Source of the DNA: Streptosporangiaceae bacterium
GTDB taxonomy: Bacteria > Actinomycetota > Actinomycetes > Streptosporangiales > Streptosporangiaceae
Length of the DNA: 34,478 nt
Assembly: GCA_019245115.1 (NCBI GenBank)
Contig: JAFARZ010000210.1
Coordinates: 1 to 34,478, forward strand
Direction: 5' to 3'
Of this stretch, positions 31,715 through 34,478 are shown piece after piece (within the stretch, counting starts at the first letter, position 1; each line of letters starts with the position of its first letter). The notes beneath the pieces are model-generated. The model made no database searches and was not told the origin of the DNA. It saw nothing but the letters and a program-made list of their open reading frames with translations. A program made the position numbers and the translations under genes.

Positions 31715-33865
31715 ATGAGATCATTCAGGCTTAGAGGAAGGTTGCGCCGCGGCCGGAGGCCCAGGCCAATTCAGCACCGCGGCCGGAGGCCCAGGCCAAT
31801 TCAGCACCGCGGCCGGAGGCCCAGGCCAATTCAGCACCGCCGCATGGCGGCGGCGCTGGCGCTGGCGCTGGCCGGCTCGGCGGCGACGGGCTTCGGCGCG
31901 GCCAGCGCGGCGGGCGCGTTCGGCACCGCCAGGGCGCAGGCCGCCACGACGGCCCAGGCCCCGGCCACGGCCGACTGGCCGCAGCCCGGCGGAGATTTCG
32001 GCTCGACCCGGTTCAGCCCGCTTCAGCAGGTGAACACCGCCGACGCCAGCAAACTTCAGGTCGCGTGGGAGATGTCGACCGGCACCGACCGCGGCCTCGA
32101 AGGCCAGCCGCTGGTCATCGGCGACACGATGTTCACGGTCAGCGCGTACCCGAACTATGTCACCGCCATCAACCTGAACAACGACCAGCCCGAATGGAAG
32201 TACGTGCCGCCCGAGCAGCTGGCCCAGCCGATCGCGGACAACCCGGCCGCGGTGAACACGGCCTGCTGCGACCTGGTCAACCGCGGGCCCGCCTACGACA
32301 ACGGCAAGCTGTTCTTCCTCACCCTGGACGGCCATGTCACCGCCCTGGACGCCAAGACCGGCGCCGTGCTGTGGAACGTGCAGAACGCCGATCCCAAGAT
32401 CTCGCAGACCGGGACCGCCGCGCCGCTGGTCATCCACGGCAAGGTGATCGTCGGCATGTCCGGCGACGAGTATGGCGTCCGCGGTTACCTGACCGCCTAC
32501 GACGAGAACACCGGCAAGCAGCTGTGGCGGGCGTTCAACGTCGGTCCCGACAAGGACCTGCTGCTCAGCCCGCAGTTCATCAAGCGGTTCGGCGCCAACA
32601 GCAGCCTGAACACCTGGCAGGGCACGCAGTGGCAGCAGGGCGGCGGCTCGCCGTGGGCGTGGATGTCGTACGACCCGAGCCTCAACCTCGTCTACAACAC
32701 CACCGGCAACCCGGCGCCATGGAACCCGACCCAGCGGCCCGGCGACAACAAGTGGGCGGAGAGCGTGACCGCCCGCAACCCCGACAACGGCCAGCTCATC
32801 TGGGCGTACCAGTTCAACGAGCACGACAACTGGGACTACGACAGCACCCAGGAGATGATCTTCTTCGACGCGCACGTCAACGGCCAGACGATCCCGGCGA
32901 TGGCGCATTTTGACAAGAACGGCTTCTCCTACGTGCTTTCCCGTGCGACCGGCGAGCTACTGGCCGCGCACTCGTACTACGTGAACAACAACGTGGTGAC
33001 CGGCGTCGACATGAAGACCGGGCGCACCCTCTACAACCCGGACAAGCTGACTCCGCAGGGCAAGGTGGTGGACAACATCTGCCCGTTCGCCCAGGGGGCC
33101 AAGGACGACCAGCCGGCCGCCTACGACCCGCAGGACGGGCTGTTCTACATCCCGACCAACAATGGCTGCATGCAGTGGCAGTCCATGCACGTCGACTTCC
33201 AGGGCGGGCAGAACACCTACGTTGGCGCGATCGTCCGGTTCTTCCGCGGTCCAGGCGGTTACGGCGGCGCCTTCGAGGCGTTCGACCCGATGACCGGCAA
33301 GATCTCGTTCATGGACAAGGAGGCCTGGCCGGTCTGGAGCGGCGTGCTGACCACCGCGGGCGGCGTCGCGTTCTACGGCACGCTGGACGGCTTCTTCAAG
33401 GCCGTGGACGAAAAAACCGGCAAGGTCCTGTTCTCCTTCCACATGCCATCCGGGGTCATCGGCGCGCCGATCGCTTACACGACGCCATCCGGGCAGGAGC
33501 AGGTCGCGGTGTACGCTGGCCTGGGCGGCTGGCCGGGTGAGTACATCGCCAACAACGAGACCAACCCGACCGATGAGCTCGGGGCCGTCAACTGGTACCG
33601 GTTCGGCCGGTGCACCGCCACCGACGACCCGTGCCAGACGCCGCTGCAGGACGAGGTTAACCTCGGCGGCGACCTGGTCGTGTTCGACGTGCCCGGCGGC
33701 AACGCCGCCGTCTCGGGGGCGGCCGGTGCCGTCGGCGTGGGCGGCGCCGCGATCGGGCCGCTCGTCGCCGGGCCGGTCCTGCTGGCCGGCGCGCTGGCCC
33801 TGGGCGTGGCGGACCTGCGACGGCTGCGGATCGCAGTCGGCCCGTTCCGCATTCAGCACGCCTGA
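31715..33865 (+). CDS. PQQ-dependent alcohol dehydrogenase, lanthanide-type motif, membrane anchored
   Basis: A 716-residue quinoprotein. The mature part begins about WPQPGGDFGSTRFSPLQQVN and shows the alcohol-dehydrogenase set: vicinal C184-C185 (NTACCDLVNRG), E252 (GDEYGVRGYLTAYD), N332 (TTGNPAPWNP), catalytic D374 and D376 in HDNWDYDST. Asp two residues after the catalytic Asp is the mark of lanthanide-dependent XoxF/PedH-type enzymes, where calcium enzymes have Ala or Ser. A C-terminal hydrophobic helix (AIGPLVAGPVLLAGALALGV) with a basic end is an anchor. Three tandem 30-base repeats (RGRRPRPIQH x3) precede the signal core. ATG 31715 has GAGAGG 11 bases upstream; GTG 31688, ATG 31706 and ATG 31844 are alternatives. 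Confidence 0.86.
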   Translation: MRSFRLRGRLRRGRRPRPIQHRGRRPRPIQHRGRRPRPIQHRRMAAALALALAGSAATGFGAASAAGAFGTARAQAATTAQAPATADWPQPGGDFGSTRFSPLQQVNTADASKLQVAWEMSTGTDRGLEGQPLVIGDTMFTVSAYPNYVTAINLNNDQPEWKYVPPEQLAQPIADNPAAVNTACCDLVNRGPAYDNGKLFFLTLDGHVTALDAKTGAVLWNVQNADPKISQTGTAAPLVIHGKVIVGMSGDEYGVRGYLTAYDENTGKQLWRAFNVGPDKDLLLSPQFIKRFGANSSLNTWQGTQWQQGGGSPWAWMSYDPSLNLVYNTTGNPAPWNPTQRPGDNKWAESVTARNPDNGQLIWAYQFNEHDNWDYDSTQEMIFFDAHVNGQTIPAMAHFDKNGFSYVLSRATGELLAAHSYYVNNNVVTGVDMKTGRTLYNPDKLTPQGKVVDNICPFAQGAKDDQPAAYDPQDGLFYIPTNNGCMQWQSMHVDFQGGQNTYVGAIVRFFRGPGGYGGAFEAFDPMTGKISFMDKEAWPVWSGVLTTAGGVAFYGTLDGFFKAVDEKTGKVLFSFHMPSGVIGAPIAYTTPSGQEQVAVYAGLGGWPGEYIANNETNPTDELGAVNWYRFGRCTATDDPCQTPLQDEVNLGGDLVVFDVPGGNAAVSGAAGAVGVGGAAIGPLVAGPVLLAGALALGVADLRRLRIAVGPFRIQHA
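31747..31836 (+). repeat. Three exact 30-bp tandem repeats (dispersed repeat copies 3-5)
   Basis: Units at 31747-31776, 31777-31806 and 31807-31836 are identical; each begins CCGCGGCCGGAGGCCCAGGC. They encode RGRRPRPIQH three times, upstream of the signal-peptide core of the quinoprotein. Single diverged copies lie at 28136 and 31241 on the other strand. Confidence 0.95.
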
Positions 33866-33875
33866 GGACCGCGCT

Positions 33876-34442
33876 GTGCGACGACTCGTTGGATTGCTGG
33901 CCGCCGCCGTGATAGCGGCGGCGGCCATGCTGGCCGGCAACGCTCATGCCACTACCGGCGACACGTATGTGCTGCCGCCGTCGCGGTACGTGCTGCCACC
34001 GGAGGTGATGAGCCAGTTCTTCGGCAGCTACAAGCTGACCAGCGTCGGCCGGGGCGCCCGGCTGTACGCGGCGGACATGTTCATCACGTCGAACTCCTAC
34101 GACGACATGTACGGCGGCGGCGAATTCTACGGTTACGACAGCACGGGCGCCCAGACCTCCTGGACGAACATCCTCTACGACTTCCGGCTGCTCGCTCCTG
34201 GTGGCGGCGCGCTGACGCTGACCCCATGGACCACCGCGGCTCAGGTGGCCAACGACGACATCGTCGTGACCCTGTACGGCTGGGGCAGTCCGTCGCTCGG
34301 CACGATGACGCTGCACATGGTGACACCGCACAGGGTGACACCGGGCAAGCAGCCCGGCGGCGACCTAGCGGGCACGATCAGCCTGCTCGGCCAGCCAGCC
34401 TCGGTCCCGATCCGCTTCCACCGCATAGGCCCCGTCACATGA
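33876..34442 (+). CDS. Small secreted protein following quinoprotein 2
   Basis: A 188-residue protein with a Sec signal (RRLVGLLAAAVIAAAAMLAG, likely cleavage after AHA) and a strand-rich mature part (SQFFGSYKLTSVGRGARLYA ... VPIRFHRIGPVT) of no named family. It starts 10 bases after the quinoprotein stop, with GAGGA about 7 bases before the GTG. Position, size and opening motif resemble the lipoprotein at 31148. It may be a periplasm-side accessory of the quinoprotein; no cytochrome c motif (CxxCH) is present. Confidence 0.65.
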   Translation: MRRLVGLLAAAVIAAAAMLAGNAHATTGDTYVLPPSRYVLPPEVMSQFFGSYKLTSVGRGARLYAADMFITSNSYDDMYGGGEFYGYDSTGAQTSWTNILYDFRLLAPGGGALTLTPWTTAAQVANDDIVVTLYGWGSPSLGTMTLHMVTPHRVTPGKQPGGDLAGTISLLGQPASVPIRFHRIGPVT

Positions 34443-34478
34443 CCCGCCCACCCCCACCCCACGCATCCCCCACCCCAC

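Noticed and set aside
31747..31836. CRISPR array
   Set aside because: The 30-bp units are directly adjacent without spacers and lie in a coding frame.
31721..32908. 395-residue open frame antisense to quinoprotein 2
   Set aside because: Same reason; sense-strand active-site residues are intact.

Overview
The window is high-GC DNA with strong G/C preference at third codon positions, frequent GTG starts, leaderless-type promoters and families typical of filamentous actinomycetes (XRE/TPR regulators, RsbW-like ATPases, DUF58/MoxR). The genus cannot be fixed from sequence alone; a soil actinomycete near Streptosporangiales, Catenulisporales or Streptomycetales is my best guess.

Region 1 (1-11505) reads as the right part of an integrated mobilizable element. 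It starts with the tail of an IS5-like transposase inserted into a mobC-like relaxosome gene, beside a hairpin cluster that may be an oriT. Cargo follows: a sugar-1-phosphate nucleotidyltransferase, a Nudix hydrolase, a sulfotransferase-SUMF1 fusion, a helix-turn-helix protein, an HD phosphohydrolase, a decayed XRE/TPR gene, a THEP1-like NTPase, an intact XRE/TPR regulator, an RsbW-like ATPase and a small unknown protein. It ends with a tyrosine recombinase and, just past it, the 3' half of a tRNA-Glu(CUC), which I read as the right attachment site.

Region 2 (11640-18394) is a patchwork: a divergent pair made of a small cytoplasmic protein and a membrane protein with a predicted seven-bladed extracellular propeller; a complete-looking DDE insertion sequence; a VapBC-type toxin-antitoxin pair; about 650 gene-free bases holding a strong hairpin; and a TetR gene facing the stump of a deleted short-chain dehydrogenase.

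Region 3 (18450-24773) looks chromosomal: a sensor kinase/response regulator operon divergent from a large FtsX-type permease without an ATPase, with matching 11-bp-spaced direct repeats before both transcription units and a perfect 17-bp-arm palindrome between them; then an endonuclease/exonuclease/phosphatase-fold protein and a DedA membrane protein.

Region 4 (24925-34442) is an apparent alcohol-oxidation locus. Leftward: a GAF-LytTR regulator, a MoxR ATPase and a DUF58 protein. Rightward and tightly packed: a zinc formaldehyde/alcohol dehydrogenase, a PQQ-type quinoprotein lipoprotein, a small lipoprotein, a second quinoprotein with the adjacent-Cys pair and Asp-Tyr-Asp motif of lanthanide-type alcohol dehydrogenases, and a small secreted protein. 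A 25-30 bp repeat occurs five times in this locus, always in N-terminal linker or leader codons of three genes, in different frames and orientations.
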